Positions 1 through 9,254 of a DNA stretch of 26,478 nt are shown in pieces (the first letter of the stretch is position 1; the number at the start of each line of letters is the position of its first letter). This DNA is from Rhizophagus sp. LPA8_4_AMF. Lineage: Eukaryota > Glomeromycota > Glomeromycetes > Glomerales > Glomeraceae. Under the pieces are notes generated by a model. It saw only the letters and a list, made by a program, of their open reading frames with translations, had not been told where the DNA came from and did not search any database. Both the position numbers and the translations under genes were made by a program. The stretch covers positions 1-26,478 of the forward strand of contig JADRCO010000785.1 of assembly GCA_021464525.1 (NCBI GenBank). Reading direction: 5' to 3'.

Positions 1-206
1 GAAGTGTCTGACAAAAAAGAAACTGAAACAAACAACCTACAAAAGGAATGAACCACCTACAAAAAAGAAAAAGAATCCTGAACTGATCTGCAAAAGGAAA
101 AAGACTTCCAGACTGAACTACAAAAGAAAAAAGAAACTGAATCATCCTACAAAAAAAATCTGTCCTATAAAATAAAAAAAAGGATGTAGATAAATAAAAA
201 AGAAAA
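1..206. repeat. A-rich degenerate simple-sequence tract
   Basis: The strand is almost purely A with scattered G and C. Short phrases such as CTACAAAAGAAAAAAGAAACTGAA recur in degenerate form over the first 170 bases. No open frame, promoter or RNA fold stands out. It looks like decayed microsatellite or polypurine DNA. Confidence 0.6.
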
Positions 207-540
207 GGTAGCAAGTGAAGAATAACAGAATAAACAAAAAAAACAATTTTTTTTAAAAAAGAGGGATGATGAAGTTAGAAAAATAAAAATGAATTTTTTT
301 TTAAAAGGGAGACGTCAAAGTTAAAAAAATAAAATTTTTTTTTTTATAAAAAGGAGATGATAATAAAAAGAAAAAAATTTTTTTTTAAAAAAAGAAAGGG
401 TAGCAAGTGGGAAATAAAAGAATAAAATAAAAAAAAATTTTTTTTTTAAAGGGGTGACGAAGATAGAAACATAAAAGGAAAAAAAATAATTTTTTTTAAA
501 GGTGATGAAGAAGAAAAGAAAAATTTTTTATATAAAAACA
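207..540. repeat. Degenerate A/T minisatellite, about 7 units
   Basis: About seven units of roughly 40-55 bp follow one another. Each has a short G-rich head (for example GGTAGCAAGTG or GGGATGATGAAG), an A-rich middle, then a run of 8-11 T followed directly by A. The head GGTAGCAAGTG occurs at both 207 and about 408, so there may be a higher-order period of four units. Each A-run/T-run pair can fold back on itself. The stretch 541-648 after it is A-rich with no feature. Confidence 0.6.
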
Positions 541-648
541 AAATAACAAAGGAAAAAAAAATAACAAAAATGAAAAAATGAAAAAGAAAGAAAGAAGAGA
601 TAGGAAAGACAAAGAAAGGAAGATCAGGGTTTATATAAAAAAAAACAT

Positions 649-1172
649 TGTAAGGTCGGCCCCCACAGTGTTACCTGTCAGATATAAAATCTGTGCCACA
701 AGGGTCGATTACAATTGCTAACAAATCAACTTTATTAATAAAATACGAATTCGAACCAAATTAATTAATAACAAAAATTTTTTTTCAAGGTCCCAAATCT
801 GAAAATCTCAAAGTCTAAAATCTTCATCCTTAAATAAACAAATTAAAGTCTAAGCCTCAGATCGAAGAATCTCAAATAAATTATTCTTCGATTTTCTCGT
901 GATTCGCAATTATTCCCAAGTTGCGGCTGTGTAATTAAAACCTGTTTTCTAATAATTTCACTTCAAATTTTTCTCATATAGAAGCCTCTTTTTCGTAACT
1001 AAATTTCCTAATAATAAAATTAATAAAAGTAAATAGTTTAGCCTCATTACAGAGGTCATCATTTCCTTAAATAGTTTAGCTCAATTTCGGAGGGACATAT
1101 ATAAACACCTAATTTAATTATAATGCCGATCCCCTAAATAATGCTGCGCACTATGTGAGTCCGGTCCCTACA
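649..1172. mobile_element. Possible solo LTR (retrotransposon relic)
   Basis: This segment is less A-rich than its surroundings. It starts with TGTAAGGTCGG and ends with CCGGTCCCTACA, imperfect inverted ends of the TG...CA type typical of LTRs. It lies just right of a purine-rich tract. No matching target duplication could be made out and no internal coding region is present. If it is an LTR, it is a lone and old one; the family cannot be assigned. It contains a short direct repeat, AAATAGTTTAGC, at about 1031 and 1069. Confidence 0.3.
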
Positions 1173-1174
1173 AC

Positions 1175-1222
1175 GTATCATAACAAAATAATACATAATC
1201 ACATGATCACATGTTATGATAC
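1175..1222. repeat. Perfect 11-bp inverted repeat (48-bp hairpin)
   Basis: GTATCATAACA at 1175-1185 is the exact reverse complement of TGTTATGATAC at 1212-1222. The loop contains a second small palindromic stretch built on CACATGATCACATG. A looser palindrome of GATGACGAT / ATCATCATC follows at about 1225-1245. It could be a tiny transposon remnant or a cruciform-forming site. Confidence 0.5.
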
Positions 1223-1269
1223 AGATGACGATAAAATCATCATCTAAAAAATAATAAGTTTAAAAATTT

Positions 1270-1436
1270 CATATACATTCCGTATATATTGATTTTTCCG
1301 TATACTTTCCGTATACATTAGTTTTTTCAAAAAAAATGTTCAAAAATGAATTGCTTATTAAATATACGGAATTTGTATACAGAATCTATAAAAACATATA
1401 TAAAATGTATACAAAACGTATCATTTCCATATACAG
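1270..1436. repeat. CCGTATAC-type dispersed repeat
   Basis: The motif CCGTATA(C/T) and its reverse complement TATACGG recur several times. An inverted pair of about 17-19 bp lies at roughly 1272-1288 and 1364-1382, both arms reading toward CCGTATAT. The 12-mer TATACGGAATTT found here returns at the right end of the window near 26372, so this is a dispersed family and not chance AT sequence. The stretch 1441-2160 after it has no gene that I can see. It contains one further perfect inverted pair, AAGGTTATTG at 1455-1464 and CAATAACCTT at 1584-1593. Confidence 0.45.
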
Positions 1437-2164
1437 ATTTCTTATAGGGATTTGAAGGTTATTGGTTACAATATTGCAATTCTTCCTTTGGACTGTGAGT
1501 ATGTCTCACCTACCGGTGGTTTTAACCTCATTACATTCCATAGAGACGCTTCCTATTAATATATTTCAGTTTTCGAGATATTTCAATAACCTTAAATTAA
1601 TTTATAATAAATAATTTTTATTATAAATAATAATTTATTCAACTTCTCAATGAAATTGTTATTTTATCATTTAAGTAAATTTTAACAAGGAGTAACTCAA
1701 AAAAAAAAAAAATAAAGAAATATTATTAATAATCGAAAAGTTTTTAAAGTTTAAACTTATTATAGATAAGCTTTTAATAAAGATGGATGTATTGTATTAT
1801 GGAAGTTTGAAAAAAAATGAATAATACACAACTAAAGATATAATAGAAGTTTGTCAAATTATTTGATAAAAAAGAAAGATATATTGAAAATAGTATTAGA
1901 ATAATAGTTACCAAGTTTTTAAAGTGAATAATTATTTATGCAGAATTTAAATTTGACACTTTTTTTTCATATTGTTTATTTTAAAATTTCTTAAATTAGT
2001 ATATTTTTTCATTACCGAAATAGAAATTTTGGACAAATAAAATAATTATTAATATTATTAATATCAGTTATATATGAAGAAAAATCGAATGATACCTCTT
2101 TGGTAGTTATATCTATATAATCTATATAATTAAAAAAATTTGAACGTTTATATTACCTGCATAA

Positions 2165-2311
2165 ATAAATTCTAAATTGTGTAACCTTCCATTGGCCAGT
2201 TTATTACGTGACGTTAAACAAATTCAAGCAAATTTATATGCCGATCATATAATTCCCAATCCTGGTGCGAAGCAACAGGTTACAACTAGTATTAAATTTA
2301 AAAATAAATAG
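2165..2311 (+). pseudogene. Orphan coding-like fragment, C-terminal, unknown family
   Basis: A frame open from 2165 to a TAG at 2309-2311 reads like real protein in its middle: CNLPLASLLRDVKQIQ, then ANLYADHIIPNPGAKQQV. Base composition is richer in G and C than the flanks, as coding DNA in this window tends to be. There is no ATG at its head and no clear splice acceptor, so it is either a last exon or a broken gene end. I do not recognise the family. The 390 bases between it and the first BTB-TLDc gene show nothing else. Confidence 0.3.
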
Positions 2312-2701
2312 CCATTTATTAAAAGTAAATTCTATAAGAAACGGATTCCTTTAATGATTTTTTACAAAACTCAAATCAATAAAGACAACATTCTAAATTC
2401 ATTTTTAACCTTTGCTTATAAGATATGTTTATAAAATCGGTAGAAAAACTTCTAAATTGATGATTTAACAAATAGAACATAATTTTACAAATCATTGATT
2501 AATACGTTCTTTTAAATGATGGATGAACAACTAATAATAAATTTAAATGTGTTTGAGCGTATATTAATCGAAAAAAGGATATGTGTATGAATAATATACA
2601 TTATCAATATACATAAAATAAATGATCTTTTTTTAAATAAATTTAATACATAATAAAGGTAAACAAAATCCAAATAAACAAGTACTATAATACCGAACTT
2701 A

Positions 2702-4221
2702 TCAATTTATAATTTGAAATACTTCATGATCTTCTATAGAAAATTGTTCTTCGGTATCTCTTATCTTTTTTTTTCATAATTACACTTTCTACAACGACTA
2801 AAATTAAAATTTGCGTTCTCACCATTGCTAGAATATATATTAATATCTCTACCAAAATATGGACCATGTGAACTATGAAATGGCAATGCATATTCTGTAT
2901 TTATAATATTGCTAATGATTACATCTTTAATAAAGTTATTTTTAAAAGAAAAAAATAAAACTATCCTTAGTTCTACCCCAACCAATAGATTCCCATTTTA
3001 CAGGATTATATCCACCAAGAATTTCTTCCGTCCCTTCTACTTTAATAAAAGTGACAGTATTATGCTTATCATCGCAAATTTCATGAAATTTTTTAGGAGT
3101 AAATCCATCTCGACTTCCTCTTAACAATAATCGATATTTATATGATAAATATAATTCTCTTAAGTGATCAAATTTATTATTAATTCCCGTTTTATCAATC
3201 CGTCTTGAAATTGTTGAGATAATACTTAAATTATTAACAATATTTGAATCTATGATTTTATCATTTTTAATATTTCTAGGAAGTGAAACATTGTTGGTTG
3301 GTTCACCATCAGGATCCAAATGAGAATTTAATAAATCTTCATAAAGTTGACGTTTTAAGAGTTTTTTATAAGGATGAACTTTTTGTAAGAACTCTTTTGA
3401 TGATAAACTAAAAAATCTAACTAAGGGTAAACAATGTTGTAAAGTGTTTTTCATTGTTTTGAAATCGTCATCGGACCAAGTATTAGGATCTGGAAGAATA
3501 GTTGGACTTTGTGCAAGTCCCCATTTCAATAAATATTCCCAAACTTCGATTCCTTTCATTTGTAAACCATCTCTTTTAATAAGTTGAACTAAAGATTTTT
3601 CAGGAAGCGAGGTGAAATCAAGTGATTTAAATATTTTCTCTGGAGAGTTTGCCATAAAATTCGTACAAAATTGTTGAAGTTCTAACAAAGAATTTGATTG
3701 AAAACTTGTTCGATGAATAAGTTCAAAATGTTGTTCCATCCATTCAGATTTATTCTCAATAAAATATTTTTGTAAATAATCAACTAATTCTTGAAGAAGC
3801 AATTCTTCCGCCGCGATTAAAATTTTGAGAATTTCTAAAATATCTTGCTCATTCAATGAAAGAGTACCACCATAAATATACCTATAATACGAAAATTTAA
3901 AGTACGAATTTGAAAATTTGAGAATACGATATTTCGTATTTAATTTATTGTATATAAAACTTACTTTAAAATAATTTGGAAAACCTCGGGCGAAATATTT
4001 GATAATTTAATATGAGCTAATATATTCTCTTTATTTCGACTTTTGTTAGAAGCCAAAATTCTTCGCAAGTATGGAGAACGGTAACACAAAATGCTCGTGT
4101 GCGCACGAAAGATTTTTACATTAGGATCTTCGCCAACTTCAATTGTAATATCATAATATTCATCATCTTCTAATAACTCGATATAGTTTTGACTTAATTT
4201 TGAAAGAAATTGTGTAGACAT
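2702..4221 (-). pseudogene. BTB-BACK-TLDc protein, frameshifted in TLDc (array copy 1)
   Basis: Exon 1 is 3965-4221 (ATG at 4221), the intron is 3882-3964 (GTAAGT...TATAG), and exon 2 is 2702-3881. Splicing inside a lysine codon joins FQIILK to YIYGGTLSLNE, completing the BTB fold. BACK follows at about residues 130-235 and TLDc from about residue 320. Compared with the intact copies, an A run near 2949-2955 has one extra base, so translation stops at 2942 after about 398 residues. A second run near 2766-2774 has two extra bases. Together they add three bases, so the frame of the last residues up to the TGA at 2702-2704 is restored. The TLDc sequence between the two runs (RGSRDGF, GGYNPVKW, GPYFGRDI) is otherwise well kept. 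Either this copy died recently, or the two homopolymers are sequencing errors and the gene encodes about 478 residues. Confidence 0.75.
3882..3964 (-). other. Phase-2 intron of array copy 1
   Basis: The 83-base intron runs from GTAAGT to TATTATAG and is very AT-rich. All recognisable copies have an intron at exactly this codon: 8397-8478, 15645-15723, 18256-18336, 21720-21794 and 24496-24581. The introns of copies 1 and 2 are nearly identical over their length, while that of the copy at 14462-15980 differs next to the donor. Confidence 0.85.
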
Positions 4222-4242
4222 ATTTTAGGTAAAAAAAATACA

Positions 4243-4360
4243 GTTTAATGTGGAAGAAAGAGTATGAAACTATAAAGTTTAAGTTATTGTGAATTAAATG
4301 AAATGTTGGCGCAGATTCTTTCCAAATTAAAAAATTAAGTTTACACTACGTCATAGTCTG
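4243..4360 (-). promoter_or_regulatory. Conserved upstream module of copy 1 with TGACGTA core
   Basis: A 50-bp block at 4311-4360 is nearly identical to 16071-16120 upstream of the copy at 14462-15980. Read toward the gene, it begins ACAGACTATGACGTAGTG and ends GGAAAGAATCTGC. TGACGTA (4347-4353) is the half-site type bound by CREB/ATF-like bZIP proteins and lies about 126-132 bp before the ATG. Closer in, a pyrimidine stretch followed by CACATTAAAC (4243-4260) is also shared and may mark transcription start. Binding is inferred, not shown. Confidence 0.45.
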
Positions 4361-5351
4361 TAGTGATACCGTGCAATTGACAATAATCCTTGTTAATATT
4401 AAATAATAAACATAATAAACAAAATTTTACTATTTACAATATGAGCATCATTAAGCCGGAGGATCAATACTAACGAAAATAAAAAATGGTCATATTTTCG
4501 GTTCTTTCAAGTGAAAGTCTAATAGCTCTTTAATATTTGTAGTATTGATACTAGCCCTATAAATTGTGCATTTGTACGTTATAGAGAGGTGAAAAAATTT
4601 CTGATCATCGATAATATCAGAGTAATATTAGTGATAAATATGTATATATTCTGTGCACATTTAGTATTTATTAAATCTACAAATTACTAATGTTCGTTCT
4701 GCTTTTGCGTTTAGGATTTACATATTAGTTTTTAGAATCGATAAAAAAACTTTAAATAAGCAACTAAAAAATTTATACGTAAAGCTAAAAGTTTGTTGTG
4801 AAATTAAGTGAACATTATTTTATATTCAATTAGAGCGAGATATTAAGTTAATTATAATACTAGATATGGCTTATTAAATTTAATTATGTTGAACAAATAT
4901 TGGTATTTCACACATTCACTAAAATATAAAGAACTGAATAAATATAAAGGAAAAAGTTAGTCAACTTGTTGACCGTTGTGTTGAAGAATAAAATTTGTCT
5001 CGCTGTCACACCTTTCCATTCTTCATACATACCGTACATACCGAGACAGAGAGATGAGTTAGCTATAATTAAAATATAGAAGAAAATCATTGAAATACTT
5101 TTATATGAATTTAAATGGCATATGAGACAATTAAATTAATGAAATTTAAAAATAATTTATTGGATAAATACGAAAAGATTAAATACATTTATATAAATAT
5201 AAATAAAACACCAATTTAAGTCATGTTCAAAATTTTCTTAAAGAATTTGTATGAAAATGACGTGCATAAATCTTATAATTTGAATAATTTTAAATTAAGT
5301 TATGTTTCAAATAAAATTAATACACTTCATCTGATGAAAAATATTATATAT
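4361..5351. other. Array spacer between copies 1 and 1b
   Basis: No gene is seen. The spacer is part of the amplified unit. Its phrases ATTAAGC...GGATCAATA, GATACTAG, TTTATACGTAAAG, and a block on unstable AT DNA around ACCGAGACAGAG...GATGAGTTAG recur in order at 13605-14460, 15981-17069 and, more weakly, 25700-26225. It marks the duplicated segment as gene plus roughly 1 kb on its upstream side. Confidence 0.6.
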
Positions 5352-5555
5352 TTATCTTTTTGTGATTTGAAATACTTCATAATCTTCAATAGAAAAATGA
5401 TCTCAACTTTTTTTCATAATAATATTTTTTACAATAAATAGTATTGTAAACCGCAGATTCATTATTAGAATATATAATAATATCGTTATCAAAATATGGA
5501 CCATTTAAAGTGTGAAATTGCAATGCGAAAGTGTATTTACCACATTACAAATGAT

Positions 5556-5967
5556 GGGTATAAAGATTACCAGTGGACACTTAACTCTGGCCGAAAATTA
5601 TAATTTTGGCCAGAGTTAAAAACACGTCATAAATTTTTTTTCAAAAATTTCAATTTAAATAATAAATATGTAAAACAAATTTTTTAGATATTAATCGCAC
5701 TAAAATTTTGAAAGTCTGTCGAAAAAAAATTTTTTTTAAAGCAAAAAATTGTATTATAGTTATAAAACCAAATTTTCCCGTTTTTCTCAAAATCTATCTG
5801 AACAACAACCTTTACAACCTAAGAGTAACTTGTTCTACTCATAAATTACATATGATAATATTATTTATATTATGATTAGAACAATATCTCAGTCAAAAAT
5901 TTTGAAAATTCAAAAAAAAAATATTTTGTGTGGTGACAATCACCACTGGTGACATTTTGACATTCCC
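5556..5967. mobile_element. MULE-like non-autonomous element (412 bp) with 9-bp target duplication
   Basis: The element interrupts the TLDc fragment. It is flanked by ACAAATGAT (5547-5555) and ACTAATGAT (5968-5976); intact gene copies have a single ACTAATGAT here, so this is a target-site duplication with one mismatch. The ends are GGG...CCC, and a subterminal inverted pair ACCAGTGG / CCACTGGT lies 14-18 bases in. Nine-base duplications with G-starting ends suggest the Mutator-like superfamily. There is no coding capacity. It contains the strong hairpin listed separately. Confidence 0.6.
5581..5618. repeat. Strong hairpin inside the MITE
   Basis: TTAACTCTGGCC at 5581-5592 pairs with GGCCAGAGTTAA at 5607-5618. 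The A/T bases between them also pair almost completely, giving arms of about 19 bp with one unpaired base. The TGGCCAAAATTAT-like core resembles the interior of the small Tc1-like element near 10400, so the MITE may have captured or grown from such a sequence. Confidence 0.55.
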
Positions 5968-6265
5968 ACTAATGATTGCATTTTTAGTATTATTATTTTT
6001 AAAAGAAAAATAAAACTATCATTAGTTCTACCACATCCAGATGATTCCCATTTTACAGGATTATATCCACCAAGAATTTCTTCCGTTTCTTTTCATTAAT
6101 AAACGTAACGGTATTATGCCTACCATCACAAATTTTATGAAATTTTTTAGAAGTAAATCCTCTTAACAATAATTGAAATTTATATGTTAATAAAATTCAC
6201 TTAAATGATCAAATATATTGTTAATTACCATCATTTTATCCGTCTTGACATTGTTGAAATAATAC

Positions 6266-6785
6266 GAGATTATAGCAATGAAGATAACAACATAGCAGGA
6301 TACAAAATAAAAAATTATTTAGATAAACTACCCAACAATTGATAAATTACACAAATTGTATCCAGAAATATACAATAATAAAATTTGTGTTAGATGCTTT
6401 AGAGCTCATAAAAACTGGAAACATATTTGGGAATGTCCAAGTATACAAAATCTATTAACGAAGTGTTTTAATAAACGTTTTATAAATTTAAAGAAAAATT
6501 TGATAAAATATCTAAAGAGAATTAAATAATGTAATAAATCAAAATTCACTCATTATTTTTAATGTTAGAATTTGGCATGAATTATTATTAAAAGGTATGA
6601 GCAATAAAAGAGTTATACTTGAAAATCAAAATGAAGCATAGTAACGCTTGAACTGATTATAACAGCAAAAAAGAAAATTGGAATGCAAAGTGCAAACAAG
6701 TTAAATTATGGGAAATCAACCACAAAGTAGATGTTAAGACAAAAAATGAAGAACACACAGGAAGAAGATAGTCAAAGACTAGTAT
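6266..6785 (+). mobile_element. LINE fragment: C-terminal end of a non-LTR retrotransposon ORF2
   Basis: Plus-strand frames read GYKIKNYLDKLP, then HKLYPEIYNNKICVRCF and NWKHIWECPSIQNLL. The CxxC...HxxxC arrangement after a 'YLDKLPT...L...YPE' lead is typical of the end of reverse transcriptase/RNase H polyproteins of LINEs. Further on, VRIWHELLLKGM and ENWNAKCKQVKLWE continue the family-like tail. One frameshift lies near 6340 and a stop after KRIK near 6526, so it is a dead piece. The 5' part (endonuclease, reverse transcriptase) is absent. It abuts the broken TLDc fragment at 6265. The boundary on the right is uncertain; related 3' sequence may continue to about 6985. Confidence 0.6.
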
Positions 6786-7217
6786 ATCAAAGTATAGTTA
6801 ATAGGGATATCCATAAAAAAGAATTTGTATTAAGGGTTTTAAAAAGATGGTAGAATATAACTTTAAAAATTGTGAATCAATTTTAATGGTGTGGTTAAAA
6901 TAAATATTAGTGATTTATGGTTTATAACTTTGATAGTAATATAGTAAAATTAAATAATAGAAGTATAGAATTAATAAAATTTAGATAGGTAACATTTACA
7001 CATGGAAAAGTTTATGACAGAATAATGTGCAGTATCTGCTCTTGTTAAATAAATATAGCACAAAAAAAAGTATTGTTAATGCTGTAGAATCCAAAGAGCT
7101 TCTTTTCAGAAAATATTTGTAGTTTGAGATGCCAAGTAATGTAAAGAAGATTATGTAAAGAAAGACAAGCTTATAGCAGAAAAAGGAAAAGGCCATGGGT
7201 ATAAATTTTAAGAGCAG
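6786..7217. other. Gene-free stretch, possible LINE 3' flank
   Basis: This is AT-rich sequence with no convincing open frame on either strand. Coding-like scraps near 6900-6980 may still belong to the LINE. A purine-rich piece at about 7140-7215 has no recognised identity. Confidence 0.3.
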
Positions 7218-7250
7218 CATATTAATATAAATTAATCTAGTTGCAACGCA
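7218..7250 (+). repeat. Direct repeat, left copy, flanking pseudogene copy 2
   Basis: CATATTAATATAAATTAA at 7218-7235 matches CATATCAATATAAATTAA at 9213-9230 in 17 of 18 bases. Both are followed within 20 bases by a TTGCAAC motif. The pair brackets the whole copy-2 unit. Confidence 0.4.
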
Positions 7251-7253
7251 GTA

Positions 7254-8732
7254 TGATTTGATGTACTTCATAATCTTCTATTGAAAATTATCTTCGGTAT
7301 CTCTTATCCTTTTTTTATAATGGCACTTGTTACACCAAATATTACTATAATTTTCAGATTCATTATTACTACTTATGGCCAGAAAATGGACCAGCGGTAT
7401 GTTTATACCATATTGCAAAATCTGTATTTTCTACATTACTAATGATTGTATCCTTAGCATTATTATTATTAATAGAGAAAATAAAACTATCCTTAGTTTT
7501 ACCCAACCAGAAGATTCCCATTTTACAGGATTATATCCACCAAGAATTTCTTCCGTTCCTTTTACTTTAATAAACGTAACAGTATTATGCATATCATCAC
7601 AAATTTCATGAAATTTTTTAGGAGTAAATCCATCTCGACTTCCTCTTAACAATAATTGAAATTTATATGGTAAATATATTTCTCTTAAATGATCAAATTT
7701 GTTATTAATTACCATTTTATCAATCCGTCTTGAAATTGTTGAAATAATACTTAAATTATTAACAATCTTCGAATCAATAATTTCATCATTTTTAATATTT
7801 CTAGGAAGTGAAATATTGTTGGTTGGTTCACTACCAGGATCCAAATGAGAATTTAATAAATCTTCATAAAGTTGACGCTTCAAGAGCTTTTTATAAGGAC
7901 GAACTTTTTGTAAGAACTCTTTCGATGACAAACTAAAAAATCTGACCCAGGTTAAACAATATTGTAAAGTATTTTCCATAGTTTTGAAATTTTCATCTGA
8001 CCAAGTATTAGGATCTGAAAGAATTGTGGGATTTTGTGCAAGACCCCATTTTAATACACTCTCCAAAACTTCGATTTCTTTCATTTGTAAATCATCTCTT
8101 TTAATAAGTTGAACTAAGGAATTTTCAGGAAGTGAAGTAAAATCAAGTGATTTAAATATTTTCTCTGGAGAATTTGCCATAAAATTCGTACAAAATTGTT
8201 GAAGTTCTAACAAAGAATTTGATTGTAAACTTGTTCTATGAACACGTTCAAAATGTTGTTCCATCCATTCAGATTTATTCTCAATAAAATATTTTTGTAA
8301 ATAATCAACTAATTCTTGAAGAAGGCCGCGATTAAAATATTGAGAATTTCTAAAGTATCTTGCTCATCCAATGAAAGAGTACCACCGTAAATATACCTAT
8401 AATACGAAAATTTAAAGTTCGAATTTGAAATTTGAGACTACGATATTTCGTATTTAATTTATTGTATATAAAACTTACTTTAAAATAATTTGGAAAACCT
8501 CGGGCGAAATATTTGATAATTTAATATGAGCTAATATATTCTCTTTATTTCGACTTTTGTTAGAAGCCAAAATTCTTCGTAGGTATGGAGAACGGTAACA
8601 CAAAATGCTCATGTGCGCACGAAGGATTTTTACATTAGGATCTTCAACTTATATTGTAATATCATAATATTCATCATCCTCTAATAACTCAATATAGTTT
8701 TGACTTAATTTTGAAAGAAATTGTGTTGACAT
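7254..8732 (-). pseudogene. BTB-BACK-TLDc pseudogene (array copy 2)
   Basis: Exon 1 is 8479-8732, the intron is 8397-8478 and exon 2 runs from 8396 to about 7254. The BTB exon has lost one glycine codon and has a TAA in place of the glutamate of IEVGEDP, so translation would stop after about 27 residues. In exon 2, about ten bases are missing where other copies read IAAEELLLQE, which shifts the frame. A long open stretch (7431-8264, MEQHFERVHRTS...GGYNPVKWESSGW) keeps BACK and half of TLDc. A missing G near 7504 then throws the TLDc tail out of frame, and the C-terminus is further decayed. The splice sites and much of the spacer are still recognisable. It is a dead gene, not a sequencing artefact, because the lesions are of several kinds. 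Confidence 0.85.
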
Positions 8733-8796
8733 ATTTTAGGCGAAAAAAAATCCAAGTTTAATGTGAAAGAAACTATAAAAGTATAAGTCACTGTAA

Positions 8797-8853
8797 GTTA
8801 ATTTTTAATTTGGAAAGAATTTGGAAAGAATCTGCATCATTATTTCATTTAAC
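8797..8853. promoter_or_regulatory. Upstream module of copy 2, inverted relative to other copies
   Basis: In other copies the plus strand reads GCAGATTCTTTCC then AAATTAAAAAATTAAG, with TTAAATGAAAT on its left. Here the order and strand are reversed: TTAATTTTTAATTTGG, GGAAAGAATCTGC (8823-8835) and then ATTTCATTTAA. An extra TTTGGAAAGAA repeat is present. The flanking parts (AAGTATAAG on the left, TACGCCATAGTCTGT at 8891 on the right) keep their normal orientation, so about 55 bases were flipped in place. The bZIP-like core is degraded to TACGCCA. Confidence 0.5.
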
Positions 8854-9212
8854 CATATTAGAAATGAAATAAATAAAATAAAGTTTTAACTACGCCATAG
8901 TCTGTAGAAGTATTATTATTTATTAGTATCATATACCGTACAATCGATAATAAAAAATAAATCCTTTGCTAATATTAAAAAGCGGCAAACATAATTTACC
9001 TATTTATGAGCATTGATACTAGTTCTATAAATTTTGCTTTTGTATAACATAAAGATAATAGGTTAACGGAGTGTTAACGGTGAAAAAATTTTTAATCATT
9101 GACATTTTTTTGTATAATATTAAAGATATATTTTGGGTACATTTAGTTATTTATTGAATTTACAAATTACTAATATACATTCTCGATCCTTTGCTTTTAC
9201 GTATAGGATTTA
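8854..9212. other. Array spacer upstream of copy 2
   Basis: No gene is seen. Similarity to the spacer above copy 1 (TAGTCTGTAG, GAGCATTGATACTAG, ACAAATTACTAAT, GGATTTACATAT) continues until about 9212 and then stops. This marks the left border of the non-array block. Confidence 0.5.
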
Positions 9213-9254
9213 CATATCAATATAAATTAACTGTAACCTGTTGCATTGCAACAG
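9213..9254 (+). repeat. Direct repeat, right copy, plus a small perfect hairpin
   Basis: This is the partner of 7218-7250. It ends in CTGTTGC-ATT-GCAACAG (9238-9254), a perfect 7-bp stem with a three-base loop. It lies exactly where array homology ends. Confidence 0.4.

Larger units (their letters stand above)
5352..6265 (-). pseudogene. 3' fragment of a BTB-TLDc gene split by a MITE (copy 1b)
   Basis: Only the TLDc-encoding end survives. It starts from the stop codon side (QITKR-like end at 5352) and reaches up to the stretch that reads ISRRID in intact copies (near 6230-6265). The BTB exon, BACK part and promoter are gone. Homology stops abruptly at 6265, where LINE-derived sequence starts. 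Several small deletions, including about 12 bases in the RGSRDG region near 6155, and scattered frame breaks show it has been dead for some time. A 412-bp transposon sits inside it at 5556-5967. Confidence 0.75.

Noticed and set aside
1455-1593. AAGGTTATTG / CAATAACCTT inverted pair as a possible 139-bp MITE
   Set aside because: The arms are perfect over 10 bp, but no target duplication or extended terminal similarity was found.
2909-3124. Plus-strand open frame of 71 codons
   Set aside because: It lies antisense to the TLDc part of copy 1 and has no features of its own. Other antisense shadows at 7375-7611, 17770-18051, 23343-23750 and 24010-24201 recur because the paralogues recur.
4908-5090. 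Minus-strand frame of 60 codons in a spacer
   Set aside because: Not preserved in the homologous spacers at 13605-14461 and 16121-17069.
5223-5441. Plus-strand frame of 72 codons
   Set aside because: It runs antisense into the 3' end of the TLDc fragment and is mostly AT-rich spacer; low-complexity composition.
6996-7271. Minus-strand hydrophobic frame of 91 codons
   Set aside because: Phe, Leu and Ile richness is what AT-rich noncoding DNA gives; no start context, no homologue recognised.
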